Source: Streptomyces sulfonofaciens (GTDB lineage Bacteria; Actinomycetota; Actinomycetes; Streptomycetales; Streptomycetaceae). Taken from it: a stretch of DNA of 64,000 nucleotides. The notes beneath the pieces were generated by a model that saw only the letters and a list, made by a program, of their open reading frames with translations, had not been told where the DNA came from and ran no database searches. This document shows positions 41,271-49,452 of the stretch, one piece after another. Made by a program: the position numbers and the translations under genes. Numbering within the stretch: position 1 is the first letter of the stretch; each line of letters opens with the position of its first letter. The stretch spans positions 62,001 to 126,000 of the forward strand of contig NZ_BNCD01000016.1 in assembly GCF_014656295.1 (NCBI RefSeq). Direction: 5' to 3'.

Positions 41271-41668
41271 GCCCGCTGGAGCGCGTCAACCCGGCCGAGC
41301 TGGCACCGCCCACCGGCTTCTCGCACGCCGTCACCGCGACCGGCTCCCGGCTGGTCTTCCTGGCCGGCCAGACCGCGCTGGACGGGAGCGGGCTGATCAC
41401 CGGCGAGACGCTGCCCGAGCAGTTCGACACCGCGCTGCACAACCTCCTGGCCGCGCTCGCCGCCGCCGGCGGGACCCCCGCCGACCTGGCCCGCGTCACC
41501 GTCTACGCCACCGACGTCGCCGACTACCGCGCCCACGCCCGGGAACTCGGCCGCATCTGGCGCGCCCGCGCGGGCCGCGACTACCCGGCGATGGCGGTGA
41601 TCGGCGCCGTGCGGCTGTGGGACGAGCGGGCGCTGGTGGAACTGGACGGCATCGCGGTGCTCGCCTGA
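41267..41668 (+). CDS. RidA-family imine/enamine deaminase
   Basis: 133 residues of the YjgF/YER057c/UK114 family: FSHAVTATGSRLVFLAGQTALDGSG, LHNLLAALAAAGGTPADLARVTVYATDV and the substrate-carboxylate arginine region GRDYPAMAVIGAVRLWDERALVELDGIAVL. RidA proteins hydrolyse reactive enamines/imines to ketones and ammonia. Reduction of 2-aminobenzoyl-CoA gives a cyclic enamine, so RidA fits here as the deaminating step (inference). ATG 41267 overlaps the dehydrogenase stop. Confidence 0.9.
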   Translation: MSPLERVNPAELAPPTGFSHAVTATGSRLVFLAGQTALDGSGLITGETLPEQFDTALHNLLAALAAAGGTPADLARVTVYATDVADYRAHARELGRIWRARAGRDYPAMAVIGAVRLWDERALVELDGIAVLA

Positions 41669-41799
41669 CGGGGGCCGCGGGCGCAACGACGCTCCGGCGG
41701 GCGGACCGGCATGGCATCGTGGTCCCGGTGCCCGCACGGCTCGCCGGACGTCCCGCGCGGGCGCGGGCAGGGCCGTCGGACCACAAAGGAGCGTCCGCC

Positions 41800-42630
41800 A
41801 TGCCGGAGATCGCACTCACCGCGGGGACCATCAGGTACGGGGACACCGGCGGCGAGGGCCCCGTGGTCGTCCTGCTGCACGGTCTCGTGCACGATGCCAC
41901 GGTCTGGCGCAAGGTGGTACCGGGCCTGCGCGAGGACCACCGCGTGATCACCCCGACGCTGCCGTACGGCGCGCACCGCGTCCCCATGGACCTGCCGCCC
42001 ACCCCCGACCTCGTGAACGATCTCGTCGCGGAGTTCCTCGACCGGCTCGACCTGCACGGGGTCACCCTCGTCGAGAGCGACTGCGGCCGTGCCCAGACCG
42101 TGGCCGCGCGGCACCCGCAGCGGCTGGCCCGGCTCGTCCTGATGTCCTGCGAGGCCTTCGACAACTACCCGCCGGGACTGCCCGGCAAGATGATCGGTGC
42201 CGCAGCCCGGACGCCCGGCGGCCTCGCCCTGATGGCCAGGGTGCTCGGCCTGAAGCCGCTGCGCCGGCTGCCCCTCGGCCTGGGCGCGCTCACCAGGCGC
42301 CCCGTCCCCGACGACATCGTCGACGGCTGGCTGCGTCCGCTGCGCACCGACCCCGCCATCCGCGCGGACCTGCGCCACTACGTCAGGCACGTGCGAAGGA
42401 CGGAACTGCTCGAAGCGGTGGGGGGCCTGCGGCGGTTCGAGGGGCCCGCGCTGGTGGTGTGGGCCGGGGACGACGTGATGATGCCGCGCGAGCACGGCAC
42501 CAGGCTGGCCGGGCTGCTGCCGCGGGGGCGGCTCGACGTGGTCGACGACTCCCGCACCCTGATCGCCGAGGACCAGCCGGAGCGGCTGGTGGAGCTGCTG
42601 CGGGAGTTCATCGCGGCGACGGGGGCGTGA
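41800..42630 (+). CDS. Alpha/beta-fold hydrolase with unusual catalytic residues
   Basis: 276 residues. Oxyanion/HG motif LLHGLVHDATVWRKVVPGL is normal. At the nucleophile elbow, where G-x-S-x-G is expected, the sequence is ESDCG, which places Asp94 at the nucleophile, as in haloalkane dehalogenases and epoxide hydrolases. The acid is Asp224 or Asp225 (VWAGDDVMMP). At the histidine position it reads DSRTLIAEDQPERL, with Thr253 where His normally stands. ATG 41800 follows AAAGGAG. It follows the acyl-CoA dehydrogenase/RidA pair after 131 bp, so it may or may not belong to the pathway. Confidence 0.82.
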   Translation: MPEIALTAGTIRYGDTGGEGPVVVLLHGLVHDATVWRKVVPGLREDHRVITPTLPYGAHRVPMDLPPTPDLVNDLVAEFLDRLDLHGVTLVESDCGRAQTVAARHPQRLARLVLMSCEAFDNYPPGLPGKMIGAAARTPGGLALMARVLGLKPLRRLPLGLGALTRRPVPDDIVDGWLRPLRTDPAIRADLRHYVRHVRRTELLEAVGGLRRFEGPALVVWAGDDVMMPREHGTRLAGLLPRGRLDVVDDSRTLIAEDQPERLVELLREFIAATGA

Positions 42631-42672
42631 GGCCGGGCCCGCGGTGGCGCCGCGGCGCGCCGGGCTCGGTCG

Positions 42673-42903
42673 TCAGCCGCGTCCGCTGCGCTGGTAGGCG
42701 TTCCAGAACTCGTCGAACGACACCGTGCCGTCGGCGTCCGTGTCCTGGCGGTCCAGGAGCGCCTGCGCCTCCTCCAGGGTGAGGGTCGCGACCCCCAGTT
42801 CCGCCATGACCTGGCGGAACTCGGCCGCCGTGAGGAGTCCGTCCCCGTTGACGTCGAAGGCGTCGAACACCGTGCGCGCCGTGTCGATACCGGTCACTGC
42901 CAT
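42673..42903 (-). CDS. Small EF-hand calcium-binding protein
   Basis: 76 residues with two canonical EF-hand loops: DVNGDGLLTAAE (~residues 17-28) and DTDADGTVSFDE (~54-65), each with Asp/Asn at positions 1, 3, 5 and Glu at 12, flanked by helices. It should bind two Ca2+ ions in the cytosol and act as buffer or sensor like the CabB/CalD-type Streptomyces proteins. ATG 42903 is nominal; GTG 42897 has better spacing (8 nt) to GGGAG at 42906-42910. No signal peptide. Confidence 0.9.
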   Translation of the reverse strand: MAVTGIDTARTVFDAFDVNGDGLLTAAEFRQVMAELGVATLTLEEAQALLDRQDTDADGTVSFDEFWNAYQRSGRG

Positions 42904-43120
42904 CACTCCCGCGGTAGGTGGCTCAAGGTGAGTGCTTCAAGGTGAGTGGATCAAGGGGGTCAACGGCCGCACAGCTTACTGATCACCGCCGGACGAGGTG
43001 GTGCGGGGGCGTGGCGGTTGCGGTCGGCGCGTGCCGGGGCTGCCGGGTGGCCGCGGATGCGCGAGGGCGCGGCGGTCGCCGGCTCGCACGCCAGGCCCCG
43101 GGGGGACGGACGGGACGGCG

Positions 43121-43156
43121 GCGGCCGCCGCACCGGGGAACCGGTGCGGCGGCCGC
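43121..43156 (-). terminator. Terminator of the secreted peptidase-like gene
   Basis: GCGGCCGCCGCACCGG-GGAA-CCGGTGCGGCGGCCGC, a perfect 16-bp stem with a tetraloop, 35 bp beyond the stop at 43191. Confidence 0.8.
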
Positions 43157-43190
43157 GTTGCCCGGCGCGGCCTGCGGCCGTGCGGGGTGC

Positions 43191-44708
43191 TCAGGAGTTG
43201 TCGGCGACCACGTGGAGGAGGTTGCCGGCCTGCGCGACGATGGCGAGGCGCCAGGCGTCGAAGGTGCTGTCGCTCACGTCGAACGGCCTCTCGAAGCGCT
43301 GCATGTCCGGCGTGTGGATGTGGCCGGCCGGGATCTTCAGGCCCATGCGGTCCCGGAGCAGGGTGTTGCGGTAGCCGCTCTCGTTGGACAGGTAGTTGCC
43401 GCCGCCACCGCTGTAGGAGCACGAGCCGGGGTCCGGCGGCGTCGGGGCGGTCGTCGGCGGGTAGTCCGTGGGCGGCGGGTTGTTGCGGGTCACCTGCCGG
43501 GTCGAGGAGCAGTCGGGGAACTCGGTGTAGTTGGTGTGCCAGACCACGCCGAACGCCACGGACTGGTCGGGCCACTCGTCGCCGGGCGGGCGGGGTATCG
43601 AGGCGCCGGTGTCCGCCCTGATCATCTGTGCGATCGGCAGCGTCGTGGTGGTCCACTGCGGCGGATCGGTCAGGCTGAACTCCTTCGGCCCGCCCCAGCG
43701 TTCGACGACCGCGGAGTCGCAGTCGTGGTTGTCGACCGCGAGCTGCGGGGCCCCGTTCAGGGTCGGGCAGGGCTGGCTGTGGTCGTTGCCCGGCGAGACT
43801 CCGTGGTAGCGGCCGTTCCACTGTTCGAGGTCGAACACCGAGCCACCGGCCTGGCTCACCGTGACCGACGCGTCGACGCGCCGGGGACCCGGACGCATGA
43901 ACGGCCCGACGGTGTCCTCCAGGTAACCCGCCTGGAACTCCGTGTAGTTGACCGGCAGGGTGTAGGCCTGGACGTAGGCGGTCCGCCCGTCCCCGGTCTT
44001 GTACGTGGTGCCGTCGAGCGCGAGCGCGGTGGCACCGGACGGGTTGCCGTGGCGGATGTTGTTGCCGACCGTCCCCGCCGCGCCACCGGTGGTGCCGCCG
44101 TCCAGGGTGTAGGGGTCGAAGCCGCTCATGAGGACGCGCTTGACGCCCTTGCCGGCGGGGAAGTCGATGTCGAACATCCCCCGCGAGGCCCGGTCGAACG
44201 CCGTGATGAGCGCGGACCGCTGCGTGTCGGACAGGGAGAAGTCCGGTGTCCAGCGGCGCAGCGTGGCGGTCGACTGCAGGCGGGTCCAGTAGAGCGGGCG
44301 GTCGTCGCTGTAGGGGAGGTCGCCGCTGACCCCGCCGCGCCGTTGCGCCCGCTTCACCGCCGCCTGCCAGAGGTCCTGGCCCTCGTGCTTCACCAGTGCC
44401 GTCGCGGCCTCAAGGCTCGGCGCACCGCACAGGGCCCGTGTGAACGCCGGGCCGTAGTCCTGGAACCCGCCACCCTTGATCATCTGCTGCGCGAACGACG
44501 TCGGCTCGGGTCTCGCGGGGTCGGCGTCGTCGGGCAGGACCCAGCTCAGCCGGCTCTCCTCGACCGACAGGGGTGCGGCGGAGCCGACGCACCGCGGCCC
44601 GCCGGCCCCGGCCGAAGCAGGCCCGGCGGCCCACAGGGGAGTTGTCGCCGACAGCACGGCGAGGGCCGCCGCGGCAGCCTTGATCGTGGAACGGAACAGA
44701 GAACTCAC
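43191..44708 (-). CDS. Secreted pyroglutamyl-peptidase-like protein
   Basis: 505 residues. Signal peptide (LFRSTIKAAAAALAVLSATTPLWA) ending near ASA. Scattered C15 (pyrrolidone-carboxylate peptidase) features: VLMSGFDPYTLDGG (family GFEPFGG), HGNPSGATAL, and GHIHTPDM (family GFIHVP; His465). The catalytic-cysteine motif SAGxYxCN is not intact: the aligned stretch is SNESGYRNTLL (441-451), without Cys. A Pro/Thr-rich segment (~415-430) precedes the last part. So it may be an inactive or altered relative. GTG 44708; three CACGTG hexamers lie just upstream. Confidence 0.62.
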   Translation of the reverse strand: MSSLFRSTIKAAAAALAVLSATTPLWAAGPASAGAGGPRCVGSAAPLSVEESRLSWVLPDDADPARPEPTSFAQQMIKGGGFQDYGPAFTRALCGAPSLEAATALVKHEGQDLWQAAVKRAQRRGGVSGDLPYSDDRPLYWTRLQSTATLRRWTPDFSLSDTQRSALITAFDRASRGMFDIDFPAGKGVKRVLMSGFDPYTLDGGTTGGAAGTVGNNIRHGNPSGATALALDGTTYKTGDGRTAYVQAYTLPVNYTEFQAGYLEDTVGPFMRPGPRRVDASVTVSQAGGSVFDLEQWNGRYHGVSPGNDHSQPCPTLNGAPQLAVDNHDCDSAVVERWGGPKEFSLTDPPQWTTTTLPIAQMIRADTGASIPRPPGDEWPDQSVAFGVVWHTNYTEFPDCSSTRQVTRNNPPPTDYPPTTAPTPPDPGSCSYSGGGGNYLSNESGYRNTLLRDRMGLKIPAGHIHTPDMQRFERPFDVSDSTFDAWRLAIVAQAGNLLHVVADNS

Positions 44709-44724
44709 CGCCTCACTCGAATGT

Positions 44725-44744
44725 CACGTGGCACGTGTCACGTG
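44725..44744. promoter_or_regulatory. Three CACGTG hexamers at 7-bp spacing
   Basis: CACGTG at 44725-44730, 44732-44737 and 44739-44744, 17-36 bp upstream of the secreted peptidase-like gene. Each is a palindrome and the phase is strictly seven. Probably an operator array over the promoter; binder unknown. Confidence 0.6.
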
Positions 44745-44928
44745 ATCGCGCCAATCCTTTGTCCGCCCGGCATGCGCGTCAAGGCAACCGCTTCTGCGGG
44801 GACTTGGTCCCGTCAGCCCTGGTGGGAGTTTCGCCCGGTTCGTACCGGGACGCTGGGGCCGGGCGGGGTGGGGCGGTGCCTGCGGGGGAGGAGGGAGGAG
44901 GAGGCGGCTCGGCGGCGGTCGGGGGCCC

Positions 44929-45504
44929 TCACCGGCCGGTTGCCCCCGCGCGCAGCCCGTCCATGACCAGGTCGAGGAGCCGGGCGGCGCGCGGTTGCCA
45001 GTCCCCGCGGGGGTCCATCTGCCAGAGGCCGGCTATGGCGAGGAGGAAGTCGTCCGCGGTCACGCCCGGGCGGATGGTGCCGGCCTCCTCGCCGGCCCGC
45101 AGCAGGAGTTCGGCCGCCGAGCTCACCGCGCCGTGGCCCGGCTTCGCCGGCGTCCCCGGTGCGCTGGTGGCCTGTCGGATCGCGTCCGCCAGACCGGCCT
45201 TGGCCATGGCGAACTGGGCGAGGCGGTCCATCCACTCCCTGAGCGCCCGGTCGGGGGCGCGGGTGCTGAGCAGCCGGGCCGCGGTCTCGGCGACCTGCTG
45301 CATCTCGTAGCGGTAGATCTCCAGCACGAGCGCCTCGCGGCTGGGGAAGTTGCGGTAGAACGTGCCCTGGCCGACGCCCGCCTTCTTGGCGATGGTGCTG
45401 AGCGGGACCTCGGCGCACAGGGTCAGTTCCGCGAGCGCCACTTCGAGGATGCGCTCGCGGTTGCGTTGCGCGTCCGAGCGCAGAGGTGCCTTCTTCTCCT
45501 GCAC
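44929..45504 (-). CDS. TetR/AcrR-family regulator of the aldehyde oxidoreductase operon
   Basis: 191 residues. HTH at ~14-60: NRERILEVALAELTLCAEVPLSTIAKKAGVGQGTFYRNFPSREALVLEIY, a strong TetR signature; the C-terminal part matches the SbtR-like C-domain found in many actinobacterial members. GTG 45504 follows GAGGAG. It diverges from the paoABC-like operon; two copies of a GCGGACG-N-palindrome lie between, so it most likely represses both directions. Ligand unknown, perhaps an aldehyde. Confidence 0.9.
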   Translation of the reverse strand: MQEKKAPLRSDAQRNRERILEVALAELTLCAEVPLSTIAKKAGVGQGTFYRNFPSREALVLEIYRYEMQQVAETAARLLSTRAPDRALREWMDRLAQFAMAKAGLADAIRQATSAPGTPAKPGHGAVSSAAELLLRAGEEAGTIRPGVTADDFLLAIAGLWQMDPRGDWQPRAARLLDLVMDGLRAGATGR

Positions 45505-45544
45505 TCGTCACTCCTCACCGGCCGGCGCCAATTGGCCTTGCTAA

Positions 45545-45589
45545 GCGGACGGTTGTCCAGTACGTTTCCGATAGCGGACGACCGTCCGG
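45545..45589. promoter_or_regulatory. Twin TetR operators upstream of the aldehyde oxidoreductase operon
   Basis: GCGGACGGTTGTCCAG (45545-45560) and GCGGACGACCGTCCGG (45574-45589). Both have the core GGAC-N4-GTCC and begin 29 bp apart. They lie 40-85 bp from the TetR start. Confidence 0.72.
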
Positions 45590-45776
45590 TTCGTTCCAGC
45601 ATAGCGGTGGTTTCCGGTCAGTGCGGGCGACCAGTGGGCCACCGCCATCGGCGCCTTCGCGCATCACGTGTGCGCCGGGCCCGTCGTCACCGCCGCGACA
45701 TCCGCTTGTCTCCAGATTCGACTGCCTGCCGGATCGTTCCCCGAACGCATTCCGGGTGTGTGAAAGAAGGCTGAGC

Positions 45777-46325
45777 ATGGCCCCATCGACGTCCAGCGGC
45801 GTCACCTTGAACATCAACGGCGAGAAGTACACGCTGTCCGTCGACCACCGCACCACGCTGCTCGACGCCCTGCGCGAGCGTCTCGATCTGACCGGCACCA
45901 AGAAGGGCTGCGACCAGGGCCAGTGCGGCGCCTGCACCGTCCTGCTCGACGGCCGCCGCGTCGTGTCCTGCCTGCAGTTCGCGGTGGCCGCCGAAGGGCG
46001 CGAGATCACCACCATCGAGGGCGTGGCCGACGGCGACCGGCTGCACCCGGTGCAGCAGGCGTTCCTCGACCTCGACGGATACCAGTGCGGCTACTGCACG
46101 CCGGGGCAGATCTGTTCGGCCGTCGCGATGCTGCAGGAGCACGCGGCGGGCTGGCCGAGCGCCGTCACCGAGGACGTCCGGCCGGAGGCGGGACCACCTC
46201 CCCTGACCACCGACGAGATCCGGGAGCGGATGAGCGGCAACCTGTGCCGCTGCGCCGCCTATGTGTCGATCGTCGATGCGGTCGCCAAGGCGGCCACCCC
46301 GCTCGAAGGCGAGGCCGTGGCATGA
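45777..46325 (+). CDS. Aldehyde oxidoreductase [2Fe-2S] subunit (PaoA/YagT-like)
   Basis: 182 residues. Carries both [2Fe-2S] clusters of the xanthine oxidase family: plant-ferredoxin motif KKGCDQGQCGACTVLLDGRRVVSC and the second cluster QCGYCTPGQICS ... GNLCRCAAY. Unlike E. coli PaoA it has no Tat signal, so the complex should stay in the cytosol. ATG 45777 follows AGAAGG. Its stop overlaps the start of the FAD subunit gene. Electrons pass from the Mo subunit through these clusters to FAD. Confidence 0.93.
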   Translation: MAPSTSSGVTLNINGEKYTLSVDHRTTLLDALRERLDLTGTKKGCDQGQCGACTVLLDGRRVVSCLQFAVAAEGREITTIEGVADGDRLHPVQQAFLDLDGYQCGYCTPGQICSAVAMLQEHAAGWPSAVTEDVRPEAGPPPLTTDEIRERMSGNLCRCAAYVSIVDAVAKAATPLEGEAVA

Positions 46326-47314
46326 GGGAGTTCGACTACCAGCGCGTCACGGACGTGTCCGGCGCCCTCGCCCTGCTCGGCGACGACCCCGACGCACGCT
46401 TCCTCGGTGGCGGAACCAACCTGGTCGACCTGATGAAGACCGGCGTCGAACGGCCCGCCCGGCTCGTCGACATCCGCCGGCTCCCCCTCGACCGGATCGA
46501 GGCGGGCGAGGACGGCGGCCTGCGCATCGGGGCCACCGTCACCAACAGCGACCTCGCCGCCCATCCCGAGGTCCGCCGCCGGTACCCGGCGCTGGCGCAG
46601 GCGGTCCTGGCCGGCGCCTCGGGGCAACTGCGCAACATGGCCACGGTCGGCGGGAACCTGCTCCAGCGCACCCGCTGCGGCTACTTCGGCGACGTCTCGC
46701 GCCCGTGCAACAAGCGCGTTCCGGGCAGCGGGTGCCCCGCGATCGAGGGCGAGCACCACAACCACGCGATCCTGGGCGCCTCCGGCCACTGCGTGGCCGT
46801 CCACCCGTCGGACATGGGTGTGGCGCTGGCGGCCTTCGACGCCGTCGTCTCCTACGAGACCGCAGACGGGCCGGGCGAGCTGCCGCTCAGCGAGTTCTAC
46901 CTGCCGGTGGGCGACACCCCGCACCTGGAGACCGCCCTGCCGTCCGGGGCGCTGATCACGGGCGTCACGCTGCCCCCCGCTCCGGTCGCCGCCCACTCGC
47001 GCTACCGCAAGGTGCGCGAGCGCGCCTCGTACGCCTTCGCGATCGGCTCGGTCGCCGCGGCGGTCGACGTCCGCGACGGGGCCGTACACGACGTGCGCCT
47101 GGCCTTCGGGGCGGTCGCGTCCCGCCCGTGGCGGGCCCGCACCGCCGAGCGGACGCTGATCGGCGCGCAGGCCGGCGCCGAGGCGTTCGCCGCCGCTGCC
47201 GACGCCGAACTGACCGCCGCCGAGCCGCTGCCCCACAACGCCTACAAGGTGACCCTGATGCGCAACCTCATGGTGGCCGTGCTGACCGAACTGACCGAGG
47301 AGGCCGCCCGATGA
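46322..47314 (+). CDS. Aldehyde oxidoreductase FAD subunit with extra [4Fe-4S] motif (PaoB/YagS-like)
   Basis: 330 residues. FAD-binding motif RFLGGGTNLVDLMK (~27-40) and GASGQLRNMATVGGNLLQRTRC. The insertion with Cys119, Cys129, Cys138 and Cys157 (TRCGYF, RPCNKR, GSGCPA, GHCVAV) is the feature that gives PaoB-type subunits a [4Fe-4S] cluster; positions and spacing agree with my recollection of E. coli YagS. ATG 46322 overlaps the stop of the upstream gene and its own stop overlaps the next ATG, so all three are translationally coupled. Confidence 0.92.
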   Translation: MREFDYQRVTDVSGALALLGDDPDARFLGGGTNLVDLMKTGVERPARLVDIRRLPLDRIEAGEDGGLRIGATVTNSDLAAHPEVRRRYPALAQAVLAGASGQLRNMATVGGNLLQRTRCGYFGDVSRPCNKRVPGSGCPAIEGEHHNHAILGASGHCVAVHPSDMGVALAAFDAVVSYETADGPGELPLSEFYLPVGDTPHLETALPSGALITGVTLPPAPVAAHSRYRKVRERASYAFAIGSVAAAVDVRDGAVHDVRLAFGAVASRPWRARTAERTLIGAQAGAEAFAAAADAELTAAEPLPHNAYKVTLMRNLMVAVLTELTEEAAR

Positions 47315-49452
47315 CCACGACCACGGCTGAGACCACGGTGACGCGCGGCTCCGTCGGCACCCCGCACACCCGTGTGGAGGGCCCGGAGAAGGTCACGGGA
47401 ACGGCACGCTACGCGGGGGACATCCCCTACGCCGACCTCGCGTACGGCTGGCTGGTGCTGTCCACCGTGGCCCGGGGCCGCATCCGCTCGGTGGAGGCGG
47501 AGCCCGTCCTGCGGATGCCCGGCGTGCTCGGCGTCCTGCACCACGGCAACGCCCCGCACCTGGAGAGCGACTACGTCGGCCTGCTCGGCGTCCGTCCCGA
47601 CCCGGCCTCCGTCGTCTTCCAGCACGACCGGGTGCCGCACGCGGGCTGGCCGGTGGCGCTCGTCGTCGCCGAGACGTCCGAGCAGGCCAGGGAGGCCGCC
47701 GAGACGCTGGTCGTGCACTACGAGGAGGAGCCGCACGACGTCGCCTTCCACGCCGGGCACCCGGCCGCGTACGCCTACGACGCCCCGCACGCCCCGGCGG
47801 AGGCCACGAAGGGGGACGTGGAGGCGGAACTCGGCGCGTCCGCCCTCGTCGTGGACGAGGAGTACAGCACGCCGGAGGAGCACCACAACCCGATGGAGCC
47901 GCATGCGGCGACGGCCCGGTGGGACGGCGGCCGCCTGGAGGTCGTCGACTCCAACCAGGGCAGCATGTGGGTGGCCAACGAGCTGGCGAGGCTGTTCTCG
48001 CTCGATCCGTCCTCCGTGCGGGTACGCTCCGAACACGTCGGCGGCGGCTTCGGGTGCAAGGGCGTCCGCGCGCACCAGGTGTCCGCGGTGATGGCCGCGA
48101 CCGTCCTCCAGCGCCCGGTCCGGGTCGTCCTGACCCGCCGTCAGATGTTCTCGCTGGTCGGCTACCGGAGTCCCACGACGCAGCGGGTCAGGCTCGGCGC
48201 CGACGCCGACGGGCGGCTGCGCGCACTGGAGCACCTCTCCCTGAACCCCACGTCGACCGTGTTCGAGTTCGTCGAGCCGGGCGCCTCCGTGGCGCGGGTC
48301 ATGTACGACGCCGACGCCCATCACACGGTCAACCGGCTGGTCCCGCTCGATGTGCCGACGCCCACCTGGATGCGCGCACCCGGTGAGGCGCCGGGGTCCT
48401 TCGCGCTGGAGTCGGCGCTCGACGAGCTCGCCGAGAAGTCCGGCATCGACCCGATCGCGTTGCGCGTACGCAACGAGCCCCGCATCGGCCCCCTGTCCGG
48501 CCTGCCGTTCAGCAGCCGCAACCTCCTCGCCTGCTTCCAGGAGGGCGCCCGCAGGTTCGGCTGGGCGGACCGGGACCCGCGGCCCGGCCTGCGCCGCGAC
48601 GGACGCTGGCTCCTGGGCACCGGTACGGCGGGTGCCTTCTTCCCCTCCGGAGCCGCCCCGTCCACGGCCGCGGTGACGGCGCAGGCGGACGGCACCTTCA
48701 CCGTGCGGATCACCGCGGCGGACATCGGCACCGGCGCACGCACCGCCCTGTGCCTCGTCGCCGCCGACGCCCTCCAGGTGGCGCCGGACCGCGTCCGCGT
48801 GCGGATCGGGGACAGCGACTTCGGCCAGGCCTTCATCGCCGGCGGCTCCATGGGCACCCGCTCGTGGTCCTGGGCGGTCACGGCGGCCGCCCGCGACCTG
48901 CGCGAGCGACTGGCCCTGGACGGCGACATCCCCCCGGAGGGCATCACGGCCCGCTCGGACACCGCCGAGGCCATCGGCGCCCTCGCGGCCAAGGAACGGC
49001 ACTCGTTCGGGGCGCAGTTCGCCGAGGTGGCCGTGGACGTCACCACCGGCGAGGTGCGCGTGCGGCGGATGCTCGGGATCTTCGCGGCGGGCCGGATCGT
49101 CAACCCCCTGACCGCACGCAGCCAGCTCGTCGGCGGCATGACCTGGGGCATCTCCATGGCACTGCACGAGGAGGCGATCAGGGACGCGGCCTCCGGCGGC
49201 CTCGTCGGAGCCGACTTCGCGGGCTACCACATCGCCACCCACGCCGACGTCCCCACCATCGAGGCGGACTGGGTGGACGACACGGACCCGGACGACCCCG
49301 TCGGGATCAAGGGTGTCGGCGAGATCGGCATCGTGGGCGCCGCCGCCGCGATCGCCAACGCGGTCTGGCACGCCACCGGCGTCCGGCACCGGAGCCTGCC
49401 GATCAGGCCCGACCGCGTCCTGCTCGCGGGCACGGGAGCGAGTGGTGCTTGA
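47311..49452 (+). CDS. Aldehyde oxidoreductase molybdenum-cofactor subunit (PaoC/YagR-like)
   Basis: 713 residues. The N-terminal hammerhead domain (VEGPEKVTGTARYAGDIPYADLAYGWLV) and Mo-binding domains (EHHNPMEPHAATARWDGG; HVGGGFGCKG; WMRAPGEAPGSFALESALDELAEKSGIDPIALR) are typical; the catalytic base is Glu671 in GIKGVGEIG. It oxidises aldehydes (probably broad, aromatic included) to carboxylic acids. Moco is expected in the cytosine-dinucleotide form as in PaoABC (family knowledge). ATG 47311 overlaps the FAD-subunit stop. Confidence 0.92.
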   Translation: MTTTTAETTVTRGSVGTPHTRVEGPEKVTGTARYAGDIPYADLAYGWLVLSTVARGRIRSVEAEPVLRMPGVLGVLHHGNAPHLESDYVGLLGVRPDPASVVFQHDRVPHAGWPVALVVAETSEQAREAAETLVVHYEEEPHDVAFHAGHPAAYAYDAPHAPAEATKGDVEAELGASALVVDEEYSTPEEHHNPMEPHAATARWDGGRLEVVDSNQGSMWVANELARLFSLDPSSVRVRSEHVGGGFGCKGVRAHQVSAVMAATVLQRPVRVVLTRRQMFSLVGYRSPTTQRVRLGADADGRLRALEHLSLNPTSTVFEFVEPGASVARVMYDADAHHTVNRLVPLDVPTPTWMRAPGEAPGSFALESALDELAEKSGIDPIALRVRNEPRIGPLSGLPFSSRNLLACFQEGARRFGWADRDPRPGLRRDGRWLLGTGTAGAFFPSGAAPSTAAVTAQADGTFTVRITAADIGTGARTALCLVAADALQVAPDRVRVRIGDSDFGQAFIAGGSMGTRSWSWAVTAAARDLRERLALDGDIPPEGITARSDTAEAIGALAAKERHSFGAQFAEVAVDVTTGEVRVRRMLGIFAAGRIVNPLTARSQLVGGMTWGISMALHEEAIRDAASGGLVGADFAGYHIATHADVPTIEADWVDDTDPDDPVGIKGVGEIGIVGAAAAIANAVWHATGVRHRSLPIRPDRVLLAGTGASGA

